The notes: generated by a model not told the origin, from the sequence alone. A DNA stretch of 64,000 nt from Chryseobacterium geocarposphaerae (GCF_002797535.1 NZ_PGFD01000002.1:867232-931231); one strand, 5' to 3'. Positions 1 through 8,733 are shown, numbered from the stretch's first letter. Numbers and translations: made by a program.

Positions 1-73
1 ATGTTATAAAAATAATTCCTGCAACAATAAGAAGCAGGAAAAATTTAAATATTGTTTTAATATTTTTTTTCAT
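1..73 (-). CDS. Partial CDS, N-terminus of a membrane or secreted protein
   Basis: An ATG at 73 on the minus strand opens a frame that stays open to the window edge (24 codons). It reads MKKNIKTIFKF followed by a hydrophobic run (FFLLLIVAGIIFIT), so this is a signal anchor or first membrane segment. It starts 14 bases after the lspA stop codon and is probably the last gene of that operon. The rest lies outside the window and the family cannot be named. Confidence 0.6.
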   Translation of the reverse strand, partial: MKKNIKTIFKFFLLLIVAGIIFIT

Positions 74-87
74 TCAGTGTATTGGGC

Positions 88-726
88 TTAAAATTCTAAA
101 CCATTCGGGAATGCTTTTTTTCTGAAAATTAATAGCAAAATTGCTCCCACTGTAATCGCCGAATCTGCAACATTGAAAATATATTTAAAAAACTCAATAT
201 GTTTTCCTCCAATCAAAGGCCAGCTTTCAGGTACATTCCAGTCCACTAATGGGAAATGCAGCATGTCCACTACACACCCGCGCATAAAAGTTGAATAACC
301 GTGGCCAAAAGACGTTATTTTTGAAATGCCTCCATAACCAATCCATCGGTCTATACTTGGGTCGTATACGGTTCCGCTGTCGAAAATGAGTCCATAAAAC
401 ATTCCATCTATTAAATTTCCGATGGCGCCTGCAAAGATCATGGCCATTGGGATCAGAAGATAATTTGATTCCCCTTTTTGTAGCCATTTCTTAAATAGAT
501 AGATCATTCCACCGATTAAACAAACTCTTACAATCACAAGGAAATATTTACCGATTACTCCACCAAAATGAAGACCATAAGCCATCCCTGGATTTTCAAC
601 AAATGTTAATTTGAATCCCGGAAGAACAGAAACGCTGTCATCCAGATTGAAATGAGTTTTAATATAAATTTTTGAAGCCTGATCAATTAATAAAATAAGA
701 AAGGTTACAAATAATATCTTTTTCAT
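88..726 (-). CDS. lspA: Lipoprotein signal peptidase (signal peptidase II)
   Basis: Inner-membrane aspartyl protease that removes the signal peptide of prolipoproteins after lipidation of the +1 cysteine. The 212-residue protein has the family's membrane segments and both catalytic-Asp regions: GAIGNLIDG followed later by VVDMLHF, and near the C-terminus FNVADSAI. It is longer than the roughly 160-residue enterobacterial enzyme because of an insertion between GNLIDG and VVDMLHF, a form common in Bacteroidota. Its ATG overlaps the stop codon of the upstream small gene (TAATG), so the two are translationally coupled. The cluster downstream encodes several lipoproteins that depend on this enzyme. 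Confidence 0.95.
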   Translation of the reverse strand: MKKILFVTFLILLIDQASKIYIKTHFNLDDSVSVLPGFKLTFVENPGMAYGLHFGGVIGKYFLVIVRVCLIGGMIYLFKKWLQKGESNYLLIPMAMIFAGAIGNLIDGMFYGLIFDSGTVYDPSIDRWIGYGGISKITSFGHGYSTFMRGCVVDMLHFPLVDWNVPESWPLIGGKHIEFFKYIFNVADSAITVGAILLLIFRKKAFPNGLEF

Positions 727-917
727 TACAATCCTTTTGGTTTATAAGGTTTTCCTATTTTTTCGTTTTTCCTATCAACGATATTTTTGATCGTCTTGTT
801 ATTGTGATGGGTGTTTTTGGTATGGAATTTTTCGAATTTTATATTCATTTCTTTTAAGACACTTTTCAGCGCACTCAGTTCCATTGCATTCTTGGTGTGT
901 ACAATAATTGATTCCAC
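726..917 (-). CDS. Small hypothetical protein, DUF2683-like
   Basis: A 63-residue basic protein. The first half (MESIIVHTKN...ALKSVLKEMN) is predicted as a beta strand plus helix. The second half is rich in Lys, His and Asn and looks disordered. It resembles the small DUF2683-type proteins often found in Bacteroidota. Its stop overlaps the lspA start by one base (TAATG), which supports real translation and one operon. The function is unknown; the start of the fold recalls small antitoxin-like proteins, but no toxin partner is next to it. Confidence 0.7.
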   Translation of the reverse strand: MESIIVHTKNAMELSALKSVLKEMNIKFEKFHTKNTHHNNKTIKNIVDRKNEKIGKPYKPKGL

Positions 918-936
918 GTTGTATTAATTTAAAATT

Positions 937-1182
937 TTATTTTTTGGATAATTCATCAAGTCGTTTTCTGTCTTTTTCAGATAAATCGTTGATTCCATTT
1001 TTACCCATTTTACTCAAAAGCCTGTCAATTTCTTTCTCACGATCACGTTTGTCGGAGTTGAATTGATCATCAATCGTATAATTCCGTTTTTCATCAGGAA
1101 AAAATTTGTTTTTAATCCATTCCCTATTGAAAAAGGCAAGAATGGCAATGATAATAATTCCTAAAATTAATAATTGGCTCAT
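937..1182 (-). CDS. Small membrane-anchored protein with DUF6576-like tail
   Basis: An 81-residue protein. It has one N-terminal membrane helix (about residues 4-18, LLILGIIIIAILAFF) followed by a charged cytoplasmic tail. The tail motif (EIDRLLSKMGKNGINDLSEKDRKRLDELSKK, about residues 51-81) matches the short helical DUF6576-type segment often appended to flavobacterial rhomboid proteases. Here it stands alone on an anchor. It is probably first in the lspA operon, with a promoter-like TAAATTTG upstream at 1244-1237. No biochemical role is known to me. Confidence 0.65.
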   Translation of the reverse strand: MSQLLILGIIIIAILAFFNREWIKNKFFPDEKRNYTIDDQFNSDKRDREKEIDRLLSKMGKNGINDLSEKDRKRLDELSKK

Positions 1183-1236
1183 GAGGACATATTAAAAATT
1201 AGGTTTATAAAGTATCCGATGAATACGATATAAACC

Positions 1237-1244
1237 CAAATTTA
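1237..1244 (-). promoter_or_regulatory. Bacteroidota -7 promoter element for the lspA operon
   Basis: The minus strand reads TAAATTTG, matching the TAnnTTTG consensus of the primary sigma factor of Bacteroidota, 55 bases before the ATG at 1182. No convincing -33 TTG was found at the right distance, so the call rests on the -7 element only. Confidence 0.45.
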
Positions 1245-1262
1245 TTTTACAAACCGATATGG

Positions 1263-1643
1263 TTATTTCTGCATATTTTTCGCTTCAATGCTCAAGGTAG
1301 CGTGAGGAACAGCCAAAAGTCTTTCTTTAGGAATTAACTTCCCTGTTACCCTGCAGATACCATACGTCTTATTTTCAATTCTTATTAAAGCATTTTTAAG
1401 ATCACGCACGAATTTTTCCTGTCTTCCTGCTAAAATAGAATTCTGTTCTTTACTCAGTGTTTCAGCTCCTTCTTCAAAGGCTTTGAATGTAGGAGAGGTG
1501 TCATCTGTCCCGTTATTCTGGTCGTTGATGAAACTTTCTCTGATGAGCTTCAAATCGTTTTCTGCTTTTTCTATTTTTTCTTTAATGACCGCTTTAAATT
1601 CTTGTAAATCAGCATCACTGTATCTTACTCTTTCGTCTGACAT
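1263..1643 (-). CDS. TraR/DksA-family regulator lacking the zinc finger
   Basis: DksA/TraR proteins bind the secondary channel of RNA polymerase and modulate promoters together with ppGpp. This 126-residue protein has the long N-terminal coiled coil (about residues 10-90) and the C-terminal segment YGICRVTGKLIPKERLLAVPHAT, which is diagnostic of the family. Normally four cysteines hold zinc here, but only one Cys is left in the whole protein, as in many flavobacterial members. It lies between the lspA operon and ileS on the same strand and has its own short leader. The family call is firm; the regulatory role is inferred. Confidence 0.85.
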   Translation of the reverse strand: MSDERVRYSDADLQEFKAVIKEKIEKAENDLKLIRESFINDQNNGTDDTSPTFKAFEEGAETLSKEQNSILAGRQEKFVRDLKNALIRIENKTYGICRVTGKLIPKERLLAVPHATLSIEAKNMQK

Positions 1644-1702
1644 ATTCGTTTCTCTTTTTTAATAAAATTATGAAATGGAATTTGAAAAACAATAACTATA
1701 TG

Positions 1703-4700
1703 TTAAATTTTTTCAACATTTACTTTAAAATTAACTTCATCTATTTCGATTTCGTTAAAATTTGAAAGTGAAGATACAATTTCTATTTTATTTGACAAGA
1801 CTTCTGCAGAAATATATTCTTCATTTTTCTTAATATCCTCCAGGAATGGTGAATTTTCTTCCAATGAAATATGTATTCTGTCAGTAAGATCAAAGTCTTT
1901 ATCTTTTCTCAAGTTCTGAACCCTGTTAATGAATTCCCTTGCGATACCTTCAGATTTTAACTCGTCTGTTAACGTCAAATCTAATGCCACAGTTGTTTTT
2001 CCATCAGAAGTTACGGTCCATCCCGGGATGTCTTTTGTAGAAATCTCTACATCATCAAGTGTGATTTCGTAACCCTGGATGTCTAATTTCCCTTCTTTTT
2101 CCAATTTTGAGATGTGTTCCGCATCAAGATTTGCAATTTCTCCTCCAACCGTTTTCATGTCTTTTCCTAATTTAGGACCAAGAGCTTTGAAATTTGGTTT
2201 TATCTGTTTTACAATTAAATGTGCTGCTTCTTCAGTATTAATTAATTGAATTTCTTTAACGTTTACTTCCTGTTTGATCAATTCCGAAACCGCAGAAATC
2301 TGCTCTTCCGTTTTTGAGTCTAAAACAGGAATCAATACTTTCTGTAGTGGCTGACGTACTTTTACATTTTCCTTCTTTCTCAAAGAGAAAACCATACTTG
2401 TAATGTTCTGTGCTAAATGCGTTTTTTCAACCAAATCTGCATCGATCAAGCTTTCATCAGGAACAGGGAAATCCGTTAAGTGAATAGATTCCGCAGTTTC
2501 TTTTCCTGTTACCTTATTTAAATCCTGGTATAACTGATCCATAAAGAACGGTGCAATTGGGGCAGATAATTTAGCCACCACTTCAAGACAGGTATATAAA
2601 GTCTGGTAAGCCGAAATCTTATCTTCCGAATAATCTCCTTTCCAGAAACGTCTTCTGCACAATCTTACGTACCAGTTCGATAAATTATCATTCACAAAAG
2701 TGTTGATTGCTCTTGCTACTTTTGTTGGTTCGTAATCTTCGTAGAATGACTTAACTTCTTTGATCAATAAGTTTAATTCAGACAAGATCCATCGGTCGAT
2801 TTCCGGTCTGTTTTGAACTTCTTTTTCAGAATAATTGAAACCGTCAACATTTGCATATAAAGCAAAGAATGAATAGGTATTGTAAAGCGTTCCAAAGAAT
2901 TTTCTTCTTATTTCATCGATTCCTGCAATATCAAATTTCAGGTTTTCCCAAGGATTTGCATTCGAAATCATATACCAACGCGTTGCATCCGGCCCGTAAA
3001 TAGAAAGCGTTTCAAACGGATCAACTGCATTTCCTAAACGTTTTGACATTTTTTGGCCTTCCTTATCCAAAACAAGCCCGTTACTCATTACATTTTTATA
3101 TGCAACGGAGTCAAAAACTGCCGTTCCGATCGCATGAAGAGTGTAGAACCACCCACGGGTCTGGTCAACTCCTTCCGCTATGAAATCTGCAGGAAAAGCT
3201 TTGTTATTGTCAATTAATTCTTTATTCTCGAAAGGATAGTGCAGCTGCGCATAAGGCATTGCACCCGAATCGAACCAAACATCGATCAGGTCGCTTTCAC
3301 GCTTCATGGCTCTTCCTGAATCCGAAACTAAAATTACTTTATCAACTACATTTTTGTGCAGATCAACCAAAGCATAATTCTGTTCAGACATATTTCCGAT
3401 GATAAAACCTTTGAAAGGATTTTCTTTCATAAATCCTGCTGCAATAGATTTTTCAATCTCGTTGTATAATTCTTCAACAGAACCGATAATTTTTTCTTCC
3501 TTCAAATCATCTGTTCTCCAGATTGGCAATGGAATTCCCCAATATCTTGAACGGGAAAGGTTCCAGTCGTTTACGTTTTCAAGCCAGTTCGCGAAACGTC
3601 CTTCTCCGGTTGCTTTTGGCTTCCAGTTGATTTCTTTGTTTAAATTAACCAAACTGTCTTTTACAGCTGTCATTTTCACAAACCAGGAATCCAATGGATA
3701 GTATAATAAAGGCTCATCTGTTCTCCAGCTGTGTGGATAAGAGTGAACGTATTTTTCTACTTTGAAAGCTTTGTTTTCTTTTCTTAATTTTAAGGCAATT
3801 CTTTCGTCTACAGAGAGATAAGCCTTCAAGTCTGAAATAATAGCTTTTAATTTATCCTTCTGAATATTGAATTCTATATTTTTTTCTTCTTCGCTAAGGT
3901 ATTCTCCTTTTACATATTCATTGGCAAAACCATAGATTTCATCGCTTACGACAGATAGAAATCTTCCCTGTAAATCCACTAAAGGCACAGGATTTCCGTT
4001 TTCATCCAAAACAAGCATTGGCGGAACTTCAGGAGTTGCTTCTTTAGCTACTTTCGCATCATCAGCACCGAAAGTCGGAGCCGTGTGAACGATACCTGTT
4101 CCGTCTTCCGTCGTTACGAAGTTTCCTGAAATTACTCTGAATGCATTTTCCGGATTTTGATGAGGTTTAGCGTAATCTAAAAGTTGCTCATATTTAATTC
4201 CAACCAAATCAGCCCCTTTGAATTCTGCCAAAATCTGATAAGGAATTACTTTACTTTCTGAAGTGTAATTGGCAAAGTCTTCTTCTGTACCTTCAGCATA
4301 TTTTTTTGCAAACTGTTTTCCAACCAAAGCTTTAGCCAAAACAACATTAACAGGCTCAAAAGTATATTGATTGAAGGTTTTAATTAAAACATAATCGATT
4401 TTCGGACCTACTGTTAAAGCTGTGTTTGAAGGCAACGTCCAGGGAGTTGTCGTCCAGGCTAAGAAATGTACGTCTCCAAAACCTTGTAAAAATGAAGGTA
4501 ATGTTTCTGGTAATGTCTTGAATTGCGCAACAACTGTTGTGTCAGAAACATCACGGTAAGCCCCCGGCTGGTTTACTTCGTGGGAAGAAAGCCCGGTTCC
4601 TGCTTTCGGAGAATAAGGCTGAATGGTGTATCCTTTGTACAATAATCCTTTATCATACAATTGTTTCAAAAGCCACCAAACCGTCTCCATGTATTTCGAT

Positions 4701-5158
4701 TTATACGTGATGTAAGGATCTTCAAGGTCTACCCAATATCCGATTTTTTCGGTAAGGTTGTTCCAAACATCTGTATAACGCATTACCGCTTCACGACACG
4801 CTTTATTATAATCTTCAATTGAAATTTTTTTGCCAATATCTTCTTTAGTGATTCCTAATTCTTTTTCCACACCAAGCTCTACTGGAAGTCCATGTGTATC
4901 CCAACCCGCTTTACGGAAAACCTGCTTTCCGTTCTGGGTCTGATAACGACAGAAAATATCCTTCAACGCTCTGGCCATTACGTGGTGAATTCCGGGCATA
5001 CCGTTTGCTGAAGGCGGACCTTCATAAAAAACAAACTCAGGCTGCCCCTCACGAATCTCAACACTTTTATTGAAAGTTTTGTTCTGTTTCCAGAATTCCG
5101 CTACATTCTCTGCTACGTCAATAAGGTTGAGGTTTTTGTATTCTTTAAATTGGCTCAT
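1703..5158 (-). CDS. ileS: Isoleucine-tRNA ligase, long type-2 form
   Basis: Class I aminoacyl-tRNA synthetase that charges tRNA-Ile and edits misactivated valine. The protein is 1151 residues long and of the eukaryote-like IleRS2 type. The catalytic core begins with PPSANGMP, and the usual HIGH tetrapeptide is replaced by GIHH (residues 56-59). The KMSKR loop is intact (GQKMSKRLGN). The CP1 editing domain lies between roughly residues 200 and 450 (the WTTTPWTLPSN and GTGIVHTAPTFGADD motifs). The anticodon-binding domain and a long C-terminal extension follow. The start is at MSQFKEYKN, 36 bases downstream of a promoter-like TAAATTTG. The altered HIGH motif is discussed as a finding. Confidence 0.97.
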   Translation of the reverse strand: MSQFKEYKNLNLIDVAENVAEFWKQNKTFNKSVEIREGQPEFVFYEGPPSANGMPGIHHVMARALKDIFCRYQTQNGKQVFRKAGWDTHGLPVELGVEKELGITKEDIGKKISIEDYNKACREAVMRYTDVWNNLTEKIGYWVDLEDPYITYKSKYMETVWWLLKQLYDKGLLYKGYTIQPYSPKAGTGLSSHEVNQPGAYRDVSDTTVVAQFKTLPETLPSFLQGFGDVHFLAWTTTPWTLPSNTALTVGPKIDYVLIKTFNQYTFEPVNVVLAKALVGKQFAKKYAEGTEEDFANYTSESKVIPYQILAEFKGADLVGIKYEQLLDYAKPHQNPENAFRVISGNFVTTEDGTGIVHTAPTFGADDAKVAKEATPEVPPMLVLDENGNPVPLVDLQGRFLSVVSDEIYGFANEYVKGEYLSEEEKNIEFNIQKDKLKAIISDLKAYLSVDERIALKLRKENKAFKVEKYVHSYPHSWRTDEPLLYYPLDSWFVKMTAVKDSLVNLNKEINWKPKATGEGRFANWLENVNDWNLSRSRYWGIPLPIWRTDDLKEEKIIGSVEELYNEIEKSIAAGFMKENPFKGFIIGNMSEQNYALVDLHKNVVDKVILVSDSGRAMKRESDLIDVWFDSGAMPYAQLHYPFENKELIDNNKAFPADFIAEGVDQTRGWFYTLHAIGTAVFDSVAYKNVMSNGLVLDKEGQKMSKRLGNAVDPFETLSIYGPDATRWYMISNANPWENLKFDIAGIDEIRRKFFGTLYNTYSFFALYANVDGFNYSEKEVQNRPEIDRWILSELNLLIKEVKSFYEDYEPTKVARAINTFVNDNLSNWYVRLCRRRFWKGDYSEDKISAYQTLYTCLEVVAKLSAPIAPFFMDQLYQDLNKVTGKETAESIHLTDFPVPDESLIDADLVEKTHLAQNITSMVFSLRKKENVKVRQPLQKVLIPVLDSKTEEQISAVSELIKQEVNVKEIQLINTEEAAHLIVKQIKPNFKALGPKLGKDMKTVGGEIANLDAEHISKLEKEGKLDIQGYEITLDDVEISTKDIPGWTVTSDGKTTVALDLTLTDELKSEGIAREFINRVQNLRKDKDFDLTDRIHISLEENSPFLEDIKKNEEYISAEVLSNKIEIVSSLSNFNEIEIDEVNFKVNVEKI

Positions 5159-5193
5159 TGTAATATCTCAATATCGTTGATTAATTAAGTTGG

Positions 5194-5201
5194 CAAATTT
5201 A
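5194..5201 (-). promoter_or_regulatory. Bacteroidota -7 promoter element for ileS
   Basis: The minus strand reads TAAATTTG 36 bases before the ileS ATG, matching TAnnTTTG. The flanking sequence is AT-rich and no clear -33 element is visible. Confidence 0.45.
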
Positions 5202-5388
5202 CTAAAATTTACCGGTTTATAATATATGTTTCATTTTGATATTTCCTATTAAAAAGTTCTGTTTCAGAAATATAAATGCAAAGATTGTTTTTTAGTGAAT
5301 TGTGAATTTCGAATTGTCTGTTTTTTGAAGCTTTTTACTCGGTTAAAGTTTACATTTTTTAATGCTTTACTCTTTTAATTTAATTAAA

Positions 5389-5396
5389 TACATTTG
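5389..5396 (+). promoter_or_regulatory. -7 promoter element for the AMP-ligase gene
   Basis: TACATTTG matches TAnnTTTG and ends 20 bases before the TTG start of the ligase gene, so the 5' leader would be short. This is the left edge of the pigment cluster. Confidence 0.45.
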
Positions 5397-5416
5397 TTGT
5401 TTAAAAAATAAAACAA

Positions 5417-6709
5417 TTGGAATTCAACCCACCAATCGAAAGATCGACGAGTAAGGAAATTAAAGCGTTTCAGGAGCAAAAACTTCAGGAGCTGTTAAAT
5501 TATCTGGAAACTCATTCTCCTTTTTATCAGAAGCTTTTTAAGGAAAATAATATCAATATTGCTGACATTCAAACCTTAGAAGATCTGCAGAAAATTCCGA
5601 CAACGGTTAAGAATGATATTCAGCAGAATAATGATGATTTTTTCTGTGTTACTCCTGATAAGATTGTTGATTATAGTACAACTTCAGGTACATTAGGTGA
5701 TCCTGTGACTTTCGGTTTGTCGGATAATGATCTTGAAAGACTGGCGTACAATGAAGCTGTTTCTTTTGCCTGTGCTGGTATTCAGAAGGGGGATGTCGTA
5801 CAGATGATTACGACTATCGACAAGAGGTTTATGGCCGGACTTGCTTATTTTCTTGGCTTAAGAAAAATGGGAGCCAGTGTTGTTAGAATGGGACCGGGAA
5901 TTCCTGAACTGCAATGGGATTCTATTTTCAGATATAAACCGAAATATTTAATTACTGTTCCGTCATTTTTGTTAAAAATGATTGATTATGCTGAAAAGCA
6001 TGGGATTGACTATAAAAATTCCAGTGTTTATGGAGCGGTTTGTATTGGAGAAAGTATCAAAAATCAGGATTTTACAGATAATATTCTTTCACAGAAAATT
6101 AAAGAAAAGTGGGATATTAAATTATTTTCAACTTATGCTTCCACGGAAATGAGTACTGCTTTTACAGAATGTGAGTTCCAGAATGGAGGACATCACCATC
6201 CTGAGCTGATTATTACCGAGATTCTTGATGATGAAGGAAAGCCTGTTAAGGAAGGAGAAAGTGGTGAATTGACTATTACAACATTAGGAGTCGAGGCAAT
6301 TCCTTTGTTGAGATTTAAAACAGGGGATATTGTTAAAGCACATTATGAACCTTGTCAGTGCGGAAGAAACACAATGCGTTTAGGACCTGTAATCGGAAGA
6401 AAACAACAGATGATAAAATATAAAGGAACAACTTTATATCCACCTGCAATGAATGATATTTTGAATGATTTTAATGGGATTTCATGTTATCAGATTGTTA
6501 TTCAAACCAATGAAATTGGGCTGGATGAGATCATCATCAGACTGAGTACGGGAAATACCGATGAAAATTTTGTAAATGAAGTGAGGGATCATTTTCGTGC
6601 AAAACTCAGAGTGAGTCCGAAAATTGAAATAATTGACTTTGATATCTTATCTAAAACTGTTTTTCATCCTAACAGTCGTAAGCCGATTACTTTTGTTGAC
6701 TTGAGGTAA
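5417..6709 (+). CDS. AMP-forming acyl/aryl ligase, phenylacetate-CoA ligase family
   Basis: A 430-residue adenylating enzyme of the PaaK branch of the ANL superfamily. Visible motifs are the P-loop-like YSTTSGTLGDPVTFG (about residues 89-103), STYASTEMSTAFTEC (about 238-252), the RFKTGD hinge-side motif and a CQCGR segment (about 313-317) typical of PaaK-like proteins. At the edge of a flexirubin cluster and near a tyrosine ammonia-lyase, it most likely activates 4-coumarate or a related arylcarboxylate for loading onto an acyl carrier protein, in the role of ApeH. Translation appears to begin at a TTG: no ATG lies nearby, and the N-terminal MEFNPPIERSTSKEI fits the family. The substrate is inferred from context. 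Confidence 0.85.
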   Translation: MEFNPPIERSTSKEIKAFQEQKLQELLNYLETHSPFYQKLFKENNINIADIQTLEDLQKIPTTVKNDIQQNNDDFFCVTPDKIVDYSTTSGTLGDPVTFGLSDNDLERLAYNEAVSFACAGIQKGDVVQMITTIDKRFMAGLAYFLGLRKMGASVVRMGPGIPELQWDSIFRYKPKYLITVPSFLLKMIDYAEKHGIDYKNSSVYGAVCIGESIKNQDFTDNILSQKIKEKWDIKLFSTYASTEMSTAFTECEFQNGGHHHPELIITEILDDEGKPVKEGESGELTITTLGVEAIPLLRFKTGDIVKAHYEPCQCGRNTMRLGPVIGRKQQMIKYKGTTLYPPAMNDILNDFNGISCYQIVIQTNEIGLDEIIIRLSTGNTDENFVNEVRDHFRAKLRVSPKIEIIDFDILSKTVFHPNSRKPITFVDLR

Positions 6710-6775
6710 ATTAAAATTATTCAATCAGATAGGAAATATTGTTGTTGAATTAATTCTTTATTGATAAGGGAATAT

Positions 6776-6783
6776 TATATTTG
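6776..6783 (+). promoter_or_regulatory. -7 promoter element for secreted protein gene
   Basis: TATATTTG matches TAnnTTTG and ends 21 bases before the ATG at 6805, giving a short leader. Confidence 0.4.
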
Positions 6784-6804
6784 CGCAAAATTTTAAAATA
6801 AATC

Positions 6805-7410
6805 ATGAAAAAATTATTTGTGTTAATTTTGATGGCGATTACAACAGTAGTTTTTGCCCAAAATGAAATTAATTTGCAGCAAGGGAATTTTGATTTTCTA
6901 AAAGATCAAACAGAAGTAAATGTTCAACTGAAATTTGAAAATGCTGTTTATCAGGAGAAAAATCTTACTGAAGCCCAATATATCGAAAACAGGAAGTTGG
7001 ATATTACCAATAAAAAGAGTGAAGCGGTTTGGAAAAACTGGATATATCAGTGGGATAGATTCAAAGAAACCGAATATTTACAGTACTTTTTTAAGGGCAT
7101 AAACGCAAAGTCAAAAAAAGTAACTTTTAGAAATGATGTTAAAGCAAAATATACTTTAATTATTGATGCTAAATGGATTTACGCAGGATGGTACGGTGGA
7201 ATGATCGGTTCTCAAGAGGGAAAATTAACTGCTGATCTTACATTCGTAGAAACAGATAACCCGTCAAATGTGATAATGAAATTGCACGCAGAAAAAATTC
7301 AAGGCAAACAAATGAATAAGGATTTTAGCTGGGAATACGGTCGAATTGCTGCAACATATGAAGTTTTGGGAAAGAAATTAGGAAAAGAAATCAAAAATAC
7401 TTTGAAATAA
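6805..7410 (+). CDS. Hypothetical secreted protein
   Basis: A 201-residue protein with a clear signal peptide (MKKLFVLILMAITTVVFAQ, cleavage after Ala18). The mature part has alternating strands and an aromatic-rich centre (KNWIYQWDRFKETEYLQYFF). It ends with KKLGKEIKNTLK. I do not recognise a domain. It has its own promoter-like TATATTTG and a perfect palindromic terminator right after the stop codon, so it is a separate transcription unit inside the left part of the pigment cluster. A role in the envelope is likely; a role in pigment production is not shown. Confidence 0.7.
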   Translation: MKKLFVLILMAITTVVFAQNEINLQQGNFDFLKDQTEVNVQLKFENAVYQEKNLTEAQYIENRKLDITNKKSEAVWKNWIYQWDRFKETEYLQYFFKGINAKSKKVTFRNDVKAKYTLIIDAKWIYAGWYGGMIGSQEGKLTADLTFVETDNPSNVIMKLHAEKIQGKQMNKDFSWEYGRIAATYEVLGKKLGKEIKNTLK

Positions 7411-7440
7411 AAAAACGGTCTGAAATTTCAGACCGTTTTT
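7411..7440. terminator. Bidirectional intrinsic terminator
   Basis: A perfect 30-base palindrome (AAAAACGGTCTGAAA and its complement) starts one base after the stop codon at 7410 and ends two bases before the minus-strand stop at 7443. Both strands end in a T run, so it can stop both convergent transcripts. Confidence 0.92.
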
Positions 7441-7442
7441 TA

Positions 7443-8696
7443 TTATTGATTTTGCTGTTCAAGTTTTTCCAGCTTAATAAGATTCGCTAAATTTTTGATA
7501 ACGGTATCGTGTTTTTTCACGAAAGGATTGTCTTTATTCCAGACATATCCCGCTAAAACAGCACATATTTTTTTCTTTACATCCGGATTTTCGGGTTGGT
7601 GGAAGAATAACTCCTGAAGATTTCCGGTGTACCATTCCTTCACATAGGTAGTGAAAACATCTACACCATATAAAATGTAGTCCGTATATTCTTTCTGCCA
7701 GTCGATTTTTTCTCCATTAAGTTGTCTCAAAGCCAGTTTTGCAGCCAGCATTCCCGATTCTGTTGCAAAAGCCATTCCTGAAGAGAAAACAGGATCTAAA
7801 AATTCTGAAGCATTTCCCGTTAAAGCAAATCCTTCTCCGAAAAGGCTTTTTACCGAACATGAATAGTCTTTTAAATGTCTCGGCTCAAAAAGGAAGTCTA
7901 CATTTCCAAAACGCTTTACATAATAATCGGAAAGCGAAATCGCTTTTCTTAGAGCTTCTGTTGTATCTCCGTTTTCAATGAGTTTTTCAATATATTCTGT
8001 AGGTCCTACAATTCCTAAACTGGTATTTCCATTTGAAAAAGGGATAACCCAAAGCCAGACTTCGGTTTCAATAATATCAAAAGAAATCAATGTTCCTTCT
8101 ACCCCATCTTCTCTGTTAATGTCTTCTACATGAGTAAAAATAGCAGAGTGCGGAGATAATTTTGAAGGTTTTTCCAAATCTAACAATCTGGGAAGAACTC
8201 TTCCGTAGCCACTGGAATCAATCACGAATTTTGCATGGATTTCTTTTGTTTCTCCGTCTTTATTTCTCACAGTTGTTACAGAATCTGTTCCGTTAAACTG
8301 GATATCGATTACTTCCGCTTCAAATTCCAGGTCAATTCCTTTATTGATGACTTCTTGAGCTAATGTATTATCAAAATCAGCTCTCGGAACCTGCCAAGTC
8401 CAGTCCCATCCTTCACCGAACTTATCACTAAAATCAAAAATACAGACTTCGTCTCCTCTCAAGAATCTTGCTCCAAGCTTTTTTTCAAAACCCATTTTAT
8501 CTAAAGCGGGGAAAAGCCCGGCTTCATCAAAATGATCCATTACTCTCGGAATTAAACTTTCGCCTACAACCAGTCTTGGAAATTTTGTTTTTTCAACAAC
8601 TTTCACGCTGACATTGTTCTTCTTTAAGTATGAAGAAGATACGCATCCGGAAGGTCCAGCTCCGATTACGAGAACGTCAACAAATTCTTTGTTCAT
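7443..8696 (-). CDS. FAD-dependent oxidoreductase resembling flavin-dependent halogenases
   Basis: A 417-residue flavoprotein of the tryptophan-halogenase/geranylgeranyl-reductase superfamily. The FAD-binding GAGPSG is at residues 12-17 and VVGESLIP follows at 43-50. It also carries features that mark halogenases: WLWVIP (214-219, the WxWxIP signature), FLDPVFSSG (299-307, the FxxPxxSxG motif) and a Lys pair (72-73) where the catalytic Lys is expected. Halogenated flexirubins are known, so ring chlorination is a plausible job; a hydroxylase or reductase role is the alternative. It runs divergent from the ammonia-lyase gene and convergent with the secreted-protein gene. Confidence 0.8.
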   Translation of the reverse strand: MNKEFVDVLVIGAGPSGCVSSSYLKKNNVSVKVVEKTKFPRLVVGESLIPRVMDHFDEAGLFPALDKMGFEKKLGARFLRGDEVCIFDFSDKFGEGWDWTWQVPRADFDNTLAQEVINKGIDLEFEAEVIDIQFNGTDSVTTVRNKDGETKEIHAKFVIDSSGYGRVLPRLLDLEKPSKLSPHSAIFTHVEDINREDGVEGTLISFDIIETEVWLWVIPFSNGNTSLGIVGPTEYIEKLIENGDTTEALRKAISLSDYYVKRFGNVDFLFEPRHLKDYSCSVKSLFGEGFALTGNASEFLDPVFSSGMAFATESGMLAAKLALRQLNGEKIDWQKEYTDYILYGVDVFTTYVKEWYTGNLQELFFHQPENPDVKKKICAVLAGYVWNKDNPFVKKHDTVIKNLANLIKLEKLEQQNQ

Positions 8697-8725
8697 CTTT
8701 GATTTTTTATTTTGATAATTACTTC

Positions 8726-8733
8726 TATCTTTG
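8726..8733 (+). promoter_or_regulatory. -7 promoter element for the ammonia-lyase operon
   Basis: TATCTTTG, an excellent TAnnTTTG match, lies 60 bases before the ATG at 8794 in the divergent gap. It probably drives the plus-strand biosynthetic operon. No well-spaced -33 TTG is present. Confidence 0.55.

Noticed and set aside
16..40. Hairpin ttcctgc/gcaggaa with a T run on the minus strand, resembling a terminator for lspA
   Set aside because: It lies inside an open minus-strand frame starting at 73 with a convincing signal sequence, so it is more likely coding.
3399..3701. 100-residue plus-strand ORF inside ileS
   Set aside because: It is antisense to the catalytic core region of ileS, a highly conserved gene.
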